Source of the DNA: Streptomyces phaeoluteigriseus
GTDB taxonomy: Bacteria > Actinomycetota > Actinomycetes > Streptomycetales > Streptomycetaceae
DNA length: 64,000 bases
Assembly: GCF_001896135.2 (NCBI RefSeq)
Contig: NZ_MPOH02000016.1
Span: forward strand, 568,077 to 632,076
Direction of reading: 5' to 3'
The notes below the pieces were generated by a model that had not been told where the DNA came from, did no database searches, and worked only from the letters and a program-made list of their open reading frames with translations. Position numbers and translations under genes: made by a program. Below, piece after piece: positions 29,852 to 38,092 of the stretch. The number at the start of each line of letters is the position of its first letter. Within the stretch, counting starts at the first letter, position 1.

Positions 29852-30513
29852 CGGTTTCCTCCCTGCGCGGGCCGGACCACGGGTGCGTGGTCGTCTCTTG
29901 TCTGTCGGCCGGGGCGGTCGCCTTCCCGTTTTCCCCGGGGGAAGTTCCGCGCGGCTCCAGCGGGGTCCGTCGGGGCGTCCTCGGTCAGGGCGCGCAGTTT
30001 TCCGCGGGCCCGGGACAGGCGGGAGGCGACGGTGCCCACCGGGATCCCGAGGGCCTCCGCGGCGGCCTCGTAGTCCAGCCCCTCCCCCAGGCACAGCGCG
30101 ACGACCTCGCGCTCCGGCCGGCGCAGGCCGGCCAGGGCGGTCAGGGCCCGCGCGAGGAGCCGCCGGTCGTCGACCCGGCCGGCCACCTCCTCGGCGTGGT
30201 CGGGCACCGACAGCCCGGCCGCCGCGGCGGCGCTCGCCGCGGCCCGGTACCGGCGGTTGCTGCGGTACTGGTTGCGGGCCGTGTTGGTGGCGATCCCCAG
30301 CAGCCACGGCCGTAGGGAACCGCCCTCGGGGTCGACCCTGTCGCGCAGCCGCCACGCCTCCATGAAGGTCGCGGCCATGACGTCCTCGGCCGTCGACCAG
30401 TCGGCGGTCAGCCGGAAGGCATGGTTGTAGACCGCCTTCGCGCAGCTGTCGAACAGCTCCGCGAAGGCGGTCGGATCCCCGGCCCGTACCCGGGTACGCA
30501 GATGAGTGCTCAC
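29848..30513 (-). CDS. ECF (sigma-70 family) RNA polymerase sigma factor
   Basis: About 221 residues. Region 2 runs from AFAELFDSCAKAVYNHA through the WRLRD and LRPWLLGIATNTARNQYR segments; region 4 is LTALAGLRRPEREVVALCLGEGLDYEAAAEALGIPVGTVASRLSRARGKL with the helix-turn-helix. It directs RNA polymerase to specific promoters. Coupled to the CU044_5270 gene by a 4-bp overlap. The start GTG 30513 gives the usual N-terminus; the ribosome site (AGAGGG) is very close, so a start a few codons away is possible. Confidence 0.88.
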   Translation of the reverse strand: MSTHLRTRVRAGDPTAFAELFDSCAKAVYNHAFRLTADWSTAEDVMAATFMEAWRLRDRVDPEGGSLRPWLLGIATNTARNQYRSNRRYRAAASAAAAAGLSVPDHAEEVAGRVDDRRLLARALTALAGLRRPEREVVALCLGEGLDYEAAAEALGIPVGTVASRLSRARGKLRALTEDAPTDPAGAARNFPRGKREGDRPGRQTRDDHAPVVRPAQGGNR

Positions 30514-30619
30514 CCCTCTGAGCTGTCCGGCACCACCCACCCCCTTCCCGTGACCTGTGTCACGATTCCCACTCCGCCGGGCGCCCGTCCGTGCCGGGTC
30601 CCGCCGGGACGCGCGCCGT

Positions 30620-31587
30620 CTACCGGCCCTCGGTGACCGCCCCCTTCGCGGGGACGGCGAGCAGGACCAGCCCCAGCCCCAGGACGGCCAGCCCGCACCA
30701 GGACAGGTACGGCAGGCGCTCACCGAGGACGCTGACGCCCAGGACGGCGGCGACGGCGGGCTCGGCCAGGGTCAGTGACGTGGCCGCCGACGCGGACGTA
30801 CGACGGAGTCCGTGGCCGAAGAGGCGGTAGGCGAGGTAGACGGTGAACAGGGCGAGATAGCCGGCCACCGCCGCGCCCCTGACGGTGCCGAGCCAGGTCA
30901 CGTCGACGAACGGCGCGAACGGCAGGACGAGCAGCCCGGCCGCGCCGAACAGCGCGCCCATCACCGCGCCGGACTCGTGCCCGTGGGTGATGAGCCGGCC
31001 GCCGATCAACGCGTAGACGGCGTACGACAGTCCGGCGAAGGTGGCGAGCAGGACGCCCGTGAGGTCGATCGGTGTGCCGGCTCCGGTGAGCCGGGGGCCC
31101 AGCACGAGGAGCGTGCAGCCGAGGACGGCGGCCGACGTGGCGCCGGTCCAGCGGGCGGTCGCCGGGCCCGGCCGGTCAGCCAGGCCAGGAGTCCGGCGAA
31201 GACCGGCGCGCTGCCCAGGGCGATCACGGTGGCCACCGCGACTCCGGTGCGGGCCACGGCCGGGTAGAAGGTGACCGGGTATCCGGCGACGGCGAAGGCG
31301 CCGAGGAGGAGCAGCCGGCGCTCGGAGCGGGTGCAGCGGGCCGGCAGCGAGCGGGCGCCGCGGGAGGTGAGGAGGAGCAGGATGCCGCCGAGGGCGAGGC
31401 CGGCGCAGCCGATGGCCGCGGCGGGCGCGCCGGCCGGCGCGAAGGAGGAGACGGTCCCGGTGGTGCCCCACAGCAGGCACGCGGTGAGTATCGGGGCGGG
31501 ACCGCCGCGGAGCGGGTGGTGGGGGCGCTGGGCCGGGGCCGGGTCGGCCGGGCGCGCGGAGGTCGGGCGTGAAGTGCGGTTCGGCAC
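30620..31587 (-). CDS. EamA family (DMT superfamily) transporter, frame-broken
   Basis: About 322 residues with ten hydrophobic segments in two EamA repeats when the frame is mended. The first half (LTACLLWGTTGTVSSFAP, GCAGLALGGILLLL) and second half (AAVLGCTLLVLGP, VMGALFGAAGLLVLPF, LFTVYLAYRLFGHGL) are in different frames, joined near 31168 where one base is missing; correction gives a length divisible by three. These carriers export metabolites or amino acids. GTG 31587 is chosen for the N-terminus; GTG 31647 in the same frame would add 20 residues. A 14-codon open frame lies upstream (31714-31758). Confidence 0.8.
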
Positions 31588-31713
31588 AGTCGTGGTCTTC
31601 CGTCGTCGAAGGCGTCTGGGACTCGCTTCGGAACGGGCGCACGACACGGCCGCCGGCCGGCGCGGGAAAGCGGCCGGTCGGGGCGGGGGGTCACTGCTTC
31701 GGTGCTGCGCCCG

Positions 31714-31758
31714 TCAGACGGCGAGCGGCGGAAGCACGACGTGCCAGTACGTATTCAC
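31714..31758 (-). CDS. possible leader peptide of the EamA gene
   Basis: Fourteen codons, GTG to TGA, reading M-N-T-Y-W-H-V-V-L-P-P-L-A-V, with AGGA about 7 bp upstream, located about 125 bp before the transporter start on the same strand. The stretch between contains a GC hairpin (CGGCCG repeats near 31650-31680). The Tyr-Trp and Pro-Pro codons could stall ribosomes. A leader role is inference; it may be a chance frame. Confidence 0.3.
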   Translation of the reverse strand: MNTYWHVVLPPLAV

Positions 31759-31820
31759 CCGGTGATCCTAACGTGCGCGGACCGGGCCCCGGCGGCCCGC
31801 CCACCGGGACCACGCACCCG

Positions 31821-31910
31821 CGACGTCAACACACACGGCGTCGATGCACGCGACGTCAACACACACGGCGTCGATGCACGCGACGTCAACACACACGGCG
31901 TCGATGCACG
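31821..31910. repeat. three perfect 30-bp tandem repeats
   Basis: The unit starts CGACGTCAACACACAC and ends GCGTCGATGCACG; copies begin at 31821, 31851 and 31881 without a mismatch. They end 3 bp from the stop of the DUF6299 gene, in the gap before the EamA leader. The 30-bp period keeps frame, but no gene uses it. The unit contains GACGTC and GCGTCGATGC motifs. Confidence 0.9.
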
Positions 31911-31913
31911 CTC

Positions 31914-32366
31914 TCAGCCCGCCGTCAGCGTCACGTCCCGCTCGTCCGCCGCGTGGAAGTACGGCAGCGGAAGACCGCCCACCGGGCGCAGTTCCATCAC
32001 GGTGGCCTCCACGCGGGCCGCGCCGGGCTCGATCGGGTCGGAGGCGGGCTTGCCCGTGTTCACCCAGCGGTGCTCGGCGCCGTCGCACACGGCACGGGTG
32101 CCGCCGATGCCGTACCGGGTGGTCGCGTCCTTCCGGCCGACGGAGGAACTGACGAAGACGGGACCGGAGTTGCCGGTGCAGCGGTAGGTGCCGGAGAGGG
32201 TGACGGTGCCGTCGGCGGCCACCCGGCCGACCGGGTCGACGGTCACGGACTCGGAGGGGCCGGCGGTCGCGGTCACCGCGGGCGCGGCCAGCAGGAGCAG
32301 GGCGGCGCCTGCGGCCGTGGTCAGGACGGGACGCAAAGCGGGGCTCAGGACGGGGCGCAACGACAT
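31914..32366 (-). CDS. secreted DUF6299 family protein
   Basis: 150 residues. A signal peptide covers about residues 1-36 (Arg-rich start, then TTAAGAALLLLAAPAVTATA). The mature part is a small beta-rich domain with two Cys (TYRCTGNSG and RAVCDGAEH) that can form a disulfide, as in DUF6299 proteins of streptomycetes. Function is unknown to me; probably extracellular. ATG 32366 has GGAGG 8 bp upstream. Downstream of its stop are the 30-bp repeats. Confidence 0.75.
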   Translation of the reverse strand: MSLRPVLSPALRPVLTTAAGAALLLLAAPAVTATAGPSESVTVDPVGRVAADGTVTLSGTYRCTGNSGPVFVSSSVGRKDATTRYGIGGTRAVCDGAEHRWVNTGKPASDPIEPGAARVEATVMELRPVGGLPLPYFHAADERDVTLTAG

Positions 32367-32590
32367 GGGGGAACCTCCTGGTAGGGGGGTTCCACTGGTA
32401 CCGGGAGGGCGGGCCCGCGCCCGTGATCGTCACTCCTTCGGTGGCGAGTCCCCTGCGTCGACGAACGGTCCGCGAGTTGTCCTGGTGCTGTCACACTCCC
32501 CGGCGGGCTCTGGCGGCGGCCCCCGCGCGGGCGCATGGTCGGTTCAACGGGGTCCACCGCCCGGTGACCCCACCGACGTGGAGGTGCGCC

Positions 32591-32791
32591 ATGTGTACCC
32601 ACCGGACTCCGAGCCCCACGGCCGACCCCGCACACGTCGTCGCCGCCCACCCCGAACAGGGCTGGACCCTGCTCTGCGACGGCACGATCGTCTTCGACGA
32701 CTCCGGCGAGCTGCTGCCCGACGGCCGCGTCGTCGCCCCGCACCGCGTCCCGGCCGAACGGCGCACCGTCGCCGTCGCCGTCGCGGCCTGA
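32591..32791 (+). CDS. DUF5999 family small protein
   Basis: 66 residues: a Cys near the N-terminus (MCTHRTPSPT), HPEQGWTLLCDGTIVFDD and GELLPDGRVVAPHR, the conserved pattern of a small actinobacterial family annotated DUF5999. No signal or membrane segment. Function unknown. ATG 32591 has GGAGG 6 bp upstream. Its stop abuts the stop of the convergent RidA remnant (TGATCA). Confidence 0.78.
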   Translation: MCTHRTPSPTADPAHVVAAHPEQGWTLLCDGTIVFDDSGELLPDGRVVAPHRVPAERRTVAVAVAA

Positions 32792-33075
32792 TCAGCCCCC
32801 CAGGACGACGAACCCGTCCAGCTCGACGAGGGCTTCCTCGTCCCACAGCCGTACGATCCCGACGACCGCCATCGCCGGGTGGTCCCGGCCCGCCGACTCC
32901 CGCCGCACGCGGCCGAGTTCGGGGGCGGACGCCCGACAGGCGGCGACGTCCGTGACGTAGACGGTGACGCGTGCCAGGTCCGCGGGGGTGCCGCCGGCCG
33001 CGGTGAGGGCGGTCAGCATGTTGGCCAGGGCGCGGGCGAACTGGTCCGGCAACGAGGTGCCGACCACCTTGTCCC
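32792..33075 (-). pseudogene. RidA family protein, 5'-truncated
   Basis: About 93 codons match the C-terminal two thirds of RidA (enamine/imine deaminase): FARALANMLTALTAAGGTPADLARVTVYVTDV, then PAMAVVGIVRLWDEEALVELDG. The first ~40 residues are absent: upstream of GTSLPDQ homology ends abruptly at about 33075, where on the other strand an acyl-CoA ligase remnant begins. A simple deletion in a divergent RidA/ligase pair, removing both starts, explains the junction. The Arg expected for RidA catalysis near the C-terminus reads within VRLWDEEALVE. Probably not expressed as a working protein. Confidence 0.75.
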
Positions 33076-33327
33076 GACGTCGTCGAGACGGCGGTCGTCG
33101 GACGGTCCGACGAGGAGCGTGGGCAGGTGGTGGTGGCGTACACCGTCCTGCGGGCCGGGGCACGGCCGGACGCGGAGGCGCTGCGGGAGTTCGTCAAGGC
33201 GGAGTTGGCGCCGTACAGGTGTCCGCGGGAGATCGTCTTCCTGGACGCGCTGCCGCGCACCGCGACCGGCAAACTCCAGCGCTTCCGGTTGCGCGCCACG
33301 GGTGATACCGATGGTGACCAGCAGTGA
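33076..33327 (+). pseudogene. AMP-dependent acyl-CoA ligase, C-terminal remnant
   Basis: About 83 codons corresponding to the mobile C-terminal domain of acyl/aryl-CoA ligases: DVVETAVVGRSDEERGQVVVAY, APYRCPREIVFLDALPRTATGKLQR, with the catalytic Lys in ATGKLQR. The adenylation domain (about 400 residues) is missing. The stop is 15 bp before the PaaX regulator start, so the original gene probably shared its operon. Remnant of the same lost region as the truncated RidA gene. Confidence 0.8.
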
Positions 33328-33342
33328 TGCCGACGACCTAAG

Positions 33343-34167
33343 ATGATCAACGTGTCCGACCAGCCCGCACCTCGGTCCCTCATCGTCACGCTCTACGGCG
33401 CGTACGGCCGTTTCGCGCCGGGCCCGGTGCCCGTCGCCGAACTGATCCGGCTGCTCGCCGCGGTCGGCGTCGACGCGCCCTCCGTGCGCTCCTCGGTGTC
33501 CCGGCTGAAACGACGCGGTCTGCTGCTGCCCGCCCGCACCGCGCACGGCGCCGCCGGTTACGAACTCTCCGCGGAGGCACGGCAGTTGCTGGAGGACGGC
33601 GACCGGCGCGTCTACGCCACCGCACCACCCGAGGACGAGGGCTGGGTGCTGGCGGTCTTCTCGGTGCCGGAGTCGGAGCGGCAGAAGCGGCACGTACTGC
33701 GCTCCCGGCTGGCCGGACTCGGCTTCGGCACGGCCGCCCCCGGCGTGTGGATCGCCCCCGCCCGGCTGCACGAGGAGACCCGGCACACCCTGGAACGGCT
33801 GGGCCTGGACTCCTACGTCGACCTCTTCCGCGGCGAGCACCTCGGCTTCGCGCCGACCGGCGAGGCCGTCGCCCGCTGGTGGGACCTGGCGGCCATCGCC
33901 AAGGAGCACGAGGCGTTCCTCGACCGCCACGCGCGCGTGCTGCACGCCTGGGAGCGGCGCGCGGACACCCCTCCGCAGGAGGCGTACCACGACTACCTCC
34001 TCGCCCTGGACGCCTGGCGCCACCTGCCCTACACCGATCCCGGCCTGCCTGCCGGGCTGCTCCCGGGGGACTGGCCGGGGGCCCGCTCCGCGGCCGTGTT
34101 CCAGGGACTGCACGAACGGCTGCGGGACGCGGGCGCCGAGTTCGCGGGCCTCCTCCCCGACGCCTGA
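33343..34167 (+). CDS. PaaX family transcriptional regulator
   Basis: 274 residues, full length. The N-terminal winged helix (SLIVTLYGAYGR, SVRSSVSRLKRRGLL) is followed by the PaaX central domain (WVLAVFSVPESERQKRHVLRSRLAGLGFG, GVWIAPARL) and the C-terminal domain with DPGLPAGLLPGDWPG. PaaX proteins repress aryl-CoA degradation operons and respond to the aryl-CoA. Here the genes on both sides are remnants (ligase, flavin oxidoreductase), so it may be an orphan regulator. ATG 33343 or GTG 33352 could start it; ribosome site is weak. Confidence 0.88.
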   Translation: MINVSDQPAPRSLIVTLYGAYGRFAPGPVPVAELIRLLAAVGVDAPSVRSSVSRLKRRGLLLPARTAHGAAGYELSAEARQLLEDGDRRVYATAPPEDEGWVLAVFSVPESERQKRHVLRSRLAGLGFGTAAPGVWIAPARLHEETRHTLERLGLDSYVDLFRGEHLGFAPTGEAVARWWDLAAIAKEHEAFLDRHARVLHAWERRADTPPQEAYHDYLLALDAWRHLPYTDPGLPAGLLPGDWPGARSAAVFQGLHERLRDAGAEFAGLLPDA

Positions 34168-34175
34168 CCCCGGCC

Positions 34176-34805
34176 TCAACTCCCCCACGTCAGACGCGGT
34201 TCGGGAGCGTCGGTGCGGCCGGTCCTGGGTGGCCGGCTGCCCGCCCGGTAGGGTGCCGGCCAGACGGCGCCCGGTCCCTCGTAGCCCTGCTCGGCTGCTG
34301 CGTGCAGGGTCCAGTGCGGGTCGTACAGGTGCGGGCGGGCCAGCACGCACAGGTCCGCGCGTCCGGCCGGGAGCAGCGAGTTGGCGTCGTCCCAGGAGGA
34401 GATGGCGCCGACCTCGATCACCGGGATCCGCGCCTCGTGCCGGATCCGGTCCGCGAACGGCGTCTGGCGATGCCGCCGACCGCGAAGACCTGACGGCCGA
34501 AGGTGGTACGGCGGAGCACGGGGCCTCCTCGGCGACGACCTGCCCGGTGGAGACGTCGATCGCGTCGGCGCCGTGCGCGGCGAAGGCGCGGGCGATCTCG
34601 ACGGCGCCCTCGGCCGTGGTCCCGCCGTCGGCCCAGTCGGTCGCGGAGAACCAGTCGGTCGCGGAGATCCGCACGGTCATGGGCCGTTCCTCCGGCCAAC
34701 CGGCCCGTACGGCGTCGAAGACCTCCAGCGGGAACCGCAGCCGCCGCGCGGATGGCGCCAGTTCGAGGTGCGGGCGGCGGAGCCGGTGAAAGGACTCATG
34801 AGGGC
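34176..34805 (-). pseudogene. NADH:flavin oxidoreductase (OYE-like) C-terminal remnant, multiply frame-broken
   Basis: Homology runs through three frames: RLRFPLEVFDAVRAGWPEERPMTVRISATDW...ADGGTTAEGAVEIARAFAAHGADAIDVSTGQ (frame break near 34520), FGRQVFA (break near 34467), then PFADRIRHEARIPVIEVGAISSWDDANSLL, GRADLCVLARPHLYDPHW to the stop at 34176. This is the old-yellow-enzyme half of bifunctional salicylyl-CoA 5-hydroxylase-type proteins; the N-terminal monooxygenase half is absent. An 18-bp tandem duplication (34633-34668) repeats the SATDWF codons inside a conserved motif. Together with the ligase and RidA remnants it marks a decayed aryl-CoA catabolic cluster. Confidence 0.75.
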
Positions 34806-35096
34806 GGCCTCCTCGACGAGCGGTCACCCCCGAAGCAATCACCTGTATGTAACTGTCGTCAGGAGTGCGCGATAGACGAGGCGGGTATGCGACGGATGTG
34901 TCACCGCGTGACCGGTCCGCGTCACACGGGTCACCGGTCGTCGATAGCGCGGTAACAACGGGATCAGGGGTGCGCACGGGACCGTTGTGCCGGGTAGGCC
35001 GACCGGTGACGGGACGGACGGTTCCGTACGGCGTCCGGCCTGGGCCTCTGGCGGAGGTCGCCGTACCATGCCTCAAGTTGAAAGCAGGAGCGCCTG
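34806..35096. other. 291-bp intergenic region
   Basis: No gene is supported on either strand. It contains an AT-richer stretch (about 34840-34870) and the promoter region of the ATP-binding protein gene; no clear -35/-10 pair could be fixed. Confidence 0.4.
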
Positions 35097-35582
35097 ATGT
35101 CGTCCACGGGAACCTGCGCCATGAACGGACTCGCCTTGCACGAACGCCCCTCCTCAGCCGCCTCCTGGCGCATCGCGCTGCCGCACTCCGCCGCGGCCGT
35201 GCCGGTGGCCCGTGCCCTGATCCGCACGGCACTGGCGGAGCTGGAGCACGGGGCGGACAGCGACACGGCGGAGCTGCTGACCGCCGAGCTGGTGGCGAAC
35301 GCCGTCGAGCACACCGCCGGGGACGAGCCGATAGAGCTGGTCGTGCAGCTGCTGCCGACCGGCTGCCAGGTCGAGGTGCACGACCCCGATCCGGTACCGC
35401 CCGGCGACCTGACCCGCCCGGCCGCCGGCCGGGAGCCCGACCCGTGGCAGGAGCACGGGCGCGGGCTGCTGCTGATCCGCGCGCTCAGCTCGTCCTGCGG
35501 TCACCGGCCGACGGAGAACGGCAAGGCGGTGTGGTTCCGGCTGGCCGCGGTTCCGCCGCAGGGGCGCCCGCGACCGGCGTAG
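35097..35582 (+). CDS. RsbW-like ATP-binding regulator (histidine kinase-type ATPase)
   Basis: 161 residues with the GHKL ATP-binding fold found in anti-sigma kinases: the N box is LLTAELVANAVEH, the Asp-containing G1 region VEVHDPDP, and the G2 loop HGRGLLLIRALSS. No membrane segment. Streptomycetes have dozens of such small kinases, which act in partner-switching or as regulators of unknown targets. No anti-sigma antagonist or sigma gene adjoins it. ATG 35097 has AGGAG 8 bp upstream. Confidence 0.85.
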   Translation: MSSTGTCAMNGLALHERPSSAASWRIALPHSAAAVPVARALIRTALAELEHGADSDTAELLTAELVANAVEHTAGDEPIELVVQLLPTGCQVEVHDPDPVPPGDLTRPAAGREPDPWQEHGRGLLLIRALSSSCGHRPTENGKAVWFRLAAVPPQGRPRPA

Positions 35583-35598
35583 GACCCCGGGCCCTGCC

Positions 35599-36609
35599 CT
35601 ACCTGGCGAGCGTGGCGACCAGGACGGCCTTGATGGTGTGCAGCCGGTTCTCGGCCTCGTCGAAGACGACGGAGTACTCGGACTCGAAGACCTCGTCGGT
35701 GACCTCCAGCGAGTCCAGGCCGTGCCGGTCGTGGATCTCGCGGCCGACCGTGGTGCCGAGGTCGTGGAAGGCCGGCAGACAGTGCAGGAATCTGACGTCC
35801 GGGTTGCCGGTGGCCCGCAGGACGTCCATGGTCACGGCGTAGGGCGCGAGGGCCGCGATCCGCTCGTCCCAGACCTCCTTGGGCTCCCCCATGGAGACCC
35901 ACACGTCGGTGGCGACGAAGTCGGCGCCCCGCACCCCGTCGGCCAGTGACTCGGTGAGGGTGACGCGCGCGCCGCTGGTCTCGGCCAGCTCGCGCGCGCG
36001 CTCGACGATTCCCTGCGCGGGCCAGTAGGTCTTGGGGGCGACGATCCGCACGTCCATGCCGAGCAGGGCGCCGGTGACCAGGTAGGAGTTGCCCATGTTG
36101 AAGCGGGCGTCACCGAGGTAGGCGAAGGCGACCTCGTGCAGCGGCTTGGCGGTGTGCTCGGTCATGGTGAGCACGTCGGCGAGCATCTGGGTCGGGTGCC
36201 AGTCGTCGGTGAGGCCGTTGTAGACGGGCACACCGGCGTACCCGGCCAGCTCCTCGACCTTCTCCTGGCTGTCGCCGCGGTACTGGATGCCGTCGTACAT
36301 CCGGCCGAGCACGCGCGCGGTGTCCTTGACCGACTCCTTGTGGCCGATCTGCGAGCCGCTCGGGTCGAGGTAGGTCGTCGCGGCGCCCTGGTCGGCGGCG
36401 GCGACCTCGAAGGCGCAGCGGGTGCGCGTGGAGGTCTTCTCGAAGATCAGCGCGATGTTCCTGCCGGTGAGGTACCGCGTCTCGGTCCCGGCCTTCTTGG
36501 CGGCCTTCAGCTCGGCGGCCAGCTCGATCAGACCGCGGAACTCCTCGCCGGTGAGGTCCAGCTCCTTGAGGAAGTGGCGGCCGGCGAGGGCGGTCGGGAC
36601 TGTCGCCAT
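35599..36609 (-). CDS. arcB: ornithine carbamoyltransferase (catabolic context)
   Basis: 336 residues, full length. Carbamoyl-phosphate loop in EKTSTRTRCAFE, ornithine/carbamoyl motif HPTQ in DDWHPTQMLADV, and the catalytic HCLP in FLHCLPAFHD. It interconverts citrulline plus phosphate with ornithine plus carbamoyl phosphate. Position 141 bp behind arginine deiminase in the same direction indicates the arginine deiminase pathway (citrulline breakdown) rather than arginine synthesis; a carbamate kinase gene is not in the window. ATG 36609 with GGAGCG upstream. The gap before it contains an AT-rich operator-like element. Confidence 0.93.
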   Translation of the reverse strand: MATVPTALAGRHFLKELDLTGEEFRGLIELAAELKAAKKAGTETRYLTGRNIALIFEKTSTRTRCAFEVAAADQGAATTYLDPSGSQIGHKESVKDTARVLGRMYDGIQYRGDSQEKVEELAGYAGVPVYNGLTDDWHPTQMLADVLTMTEHTAKPLHEVAFAYLGDARFNMGNSYLVTGALLGMDVRIVAPKTYWPAQGIVERARELAETSGARVTLTESLADGVRGADFVATDVWVSMGEPKEVWDERIAALAPYAVTMDVLRATGNPDVRFLHCLPAFHDLGTTVGREIHDRHGLDSLEVTDEVFESEYSVVFDEAENRLHTIKAVLVATLAR

Positions 36610-36698
36610 GGGGGCGCTCCAGAGGTGCGGTGAACAGGTGCGAGGGCAAGGTCAGCGGCAGGGGACCTTGGACATCTTGGAAGTCTATACGACCCCAA

Positions 36699-36714
36699 GC
36701 ATTTATATACATCC
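36699..36714. promoter_or_regulatory. AT-rich element before arcB, possible ARG box
   Basis: GCATTTATATACATCC stands out in very GC-rich DNA and, read on the minus strand, resembles half-sites of arginine-regulator (ArgR/AhrC) boxes. It lies between arcA and arcB, about 90 bp before the arcB start. ArgR control is inference. Confidence 0.3.
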
Positions 36715-36750
36715 CGGTCTCGCCTCCCTGCGCCGGCCCCCGTCCCGCGA

Positions 36751-37974
36751 CTACACCGGCCCCCGCTCCACCGGACAGCTCATGCAGCGCGGCCCGCCCC
36801 TCCCCCGGCCCAGCTCACTGCCCGGGATCTCTATGACCTCGATGCCCTGCTTGCGCAGATGGGTGTTGGTGGTGGCGTTGCGTTCGTAGGCGACGACGAC
36901 GCCCGGCTCGACGGCCAGGACGTTGCAGCCGTCGTCCCACTGCTCGCGTTCGGCGGCGTGCACGTCCTGGGTGGCGGTGAGCACGCGGATCTCGCTGAGG
37001 CCGAGGGCGGCGGCGATCGCGCGGTGCATGTGCTCCGGCGGATGGTCGGTGACCTTGAGCTCCTTCTCGCCGACGCCCGGTTCGATGGTGTACGAGCGGA
37101 GCATGCCGAGGCCCGCGTACTGGGTGAAGACATCGCCGTCGACCATCGTCATCACGGTGTCGAGGTGCATGAAGGCCCGCCGCTTCGGCATGTCGAGGGC
37201 GACGATCGTGGTGGCCGAGCCCGCCGCGAACAGCTTGTGGGCGAGCAGTTCGACGGCCTGGGGGGTGGTGCGCTCACTCATGCCGATGAGGACGGCGCCG
37301 TTGCCGATGACGAGGACGTCCCCGCCCTCGATGGTGGAGGGGTAGTCGGCCTGACCCTCCGACCAGAGATGGAACGTTTCCGCGCGGAAGAGGGGGTGAT
37401 AGCGGTAGATCGCCTCGAAGTGCACGGTCTCGCGCTGCCGGGCGGGCCAGCGCATCGCGTTGATGGAGACGCCGTCGTAGATCCAGGCGGACGTGTCGCG
37501 GGTGAAGAGGTGGTTGGGGAGGGGGCCGAGCAGGAAGTCGTCCAGCTCCATGACGTGGAAGCGCACGGAGGTCGGCTCCGGGTGCGCGTCCAGGAACTCC
37601 CGCTTGGTCATGCCGCCGACGAGGACCTCGGCCAGTTCGGGTGCGGGCAGGTTCTCGAAGGCGGCGCGGAGGTGGTCGGTGGCGAGGACCCCGTACTCCT
37701 TCTCGTCGAAGACCCGGTCCAGGACGAGCGCCCGGGCCGCCGGGATGTCCAGGGCCTCGGTGAGCAGATCGCCGAAGAGGTGGACGGCGACACCGCGGTC
37801 ACGCAGGACGTCCGCGAAGCCGTCGTGCTCGGCGCGCGCCCGGCGCACCCAGAGCACGTCGTCGAAGAGGAGGGCGTTCTTGTTGCTGGGGGTGAGCCTC
37901 TTGAGCTCGAGATCCGGCCGGTGCAGGATGACGCGGCGCAGCCGCCCGGCCTCGGAGTCGACGTGGAATCCCAT
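36751..37974 (-). CDS. arcA: arginine deiminase
   Basis: 407 residues, the family length. Substrate and catalytic motifs of the guanidine-modifying fold: NHLFTRDTSAWIYDG, ETFHLWSEG, EGGDVLVIGNGAVLIGMSERTT, AFMHLDTVMTMVD with the catalytic His, and C-terminal GPRCMSCPVER with the nucleophile Cys. It hydrolyses arginine to citrulline and ammonia in the cytoplasm; the following arcB gene continues the pathway. ATG 37974 gives the conserved MGFHVDSEAG start; AGGA is about 7 bp upstream. It is divergent from the SPFH operon and shares the palindrome-rich gap 37975-38115. Confidence 0.94.
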   Translation of the reverse strand: MGFHVDSEAGRLRRVILHRPDLELKRLTPSNKNALLFDDVLWVRRARAEHDGFADVLRDRGVAVHLFGDLLTEALDIPAARALVLDRVFDEKEYGVLATDHLRAAFENLPAPELAEVLVGGMTKREFLDAHPEPTSVRFHVMELDDFLLGPLPNHLFTRDTSAWIYDGVSINAMRWPARQRETVHFEAIYRYHPLFRAETFHLWSEGQADYPSTIEGGDVLVIGNGAVLIGMSERTTPQAVELLAHKLFAAGSATTIVALDMPKRRAFMHLDTVMTMVDGDVFTQYAGLGMLRSYTIEPGVGEKELKVTDHPPEHMHRAIAAALGLSEIRVLTATQDVHAAEREQWDDGCNVLAVEPGVVVAYERNATTNTHLRKQGIEVIEIPGSELGRGRGGPRCMSCPVERGPV

Positions 37975-38037
37975 GCCTCCATCCTGACCATCAGGGCCCT
38001 CCTTCACCCGCGCCTGGCCGGATTCCGCCCCACCTTG

Positions 38038-38092
38038 TTTTCGTCCTCTTGACGACAAGTGATCCTCTCCGTTATCGTCGCAGTGACGACAA
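38038..38092. promoter_or_regulatory. two tandem palindromic operators in the arcA/SPFH divergent gap
   Basis: Site 1, 38038-38058: TTTTCGTC-N5-GACGACAA. Site 2, 38072-38092: TTATCGTC-N5-GACGACAA. The two 21-bp palindromes have identical right halves, the same 5-base spacer and centres 34 bp apart. Site 1 overlaps the -35 and site 2 the -10 and start region of the plus-strand promoter, the layout of a repressor pair. The regulator is not obvious in the window. Confidence 0.75.
38049..38078 (+). promoter_or_regulatory. promoter of the SPFH / NAD-kinase-like operon
   Basis: TTGACG (38049-38054), 18-bp spacer, TATCGT (38073-38078), a close match to the housekeeping sigma-HrdB pattern, 38 bp before the GTG start of the SPFH gene. 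Both boxes are covered by the palindromic operators. Confidence 0.65.

Noticed and set aside
31821..31910. CRISPR array
   Set aside because: The 30-bp repeats are directly tandem with no spacers and no cas genes are present.
33013..35232. 739-residue open frame on the minus strand
   Set aside because: Its N-terminal part is antisense to the RsbW-like gene and its C-terminal part antisense to PaaX; only the stretch at 34520-34800 matches the flavin oxidoreductase remnant.
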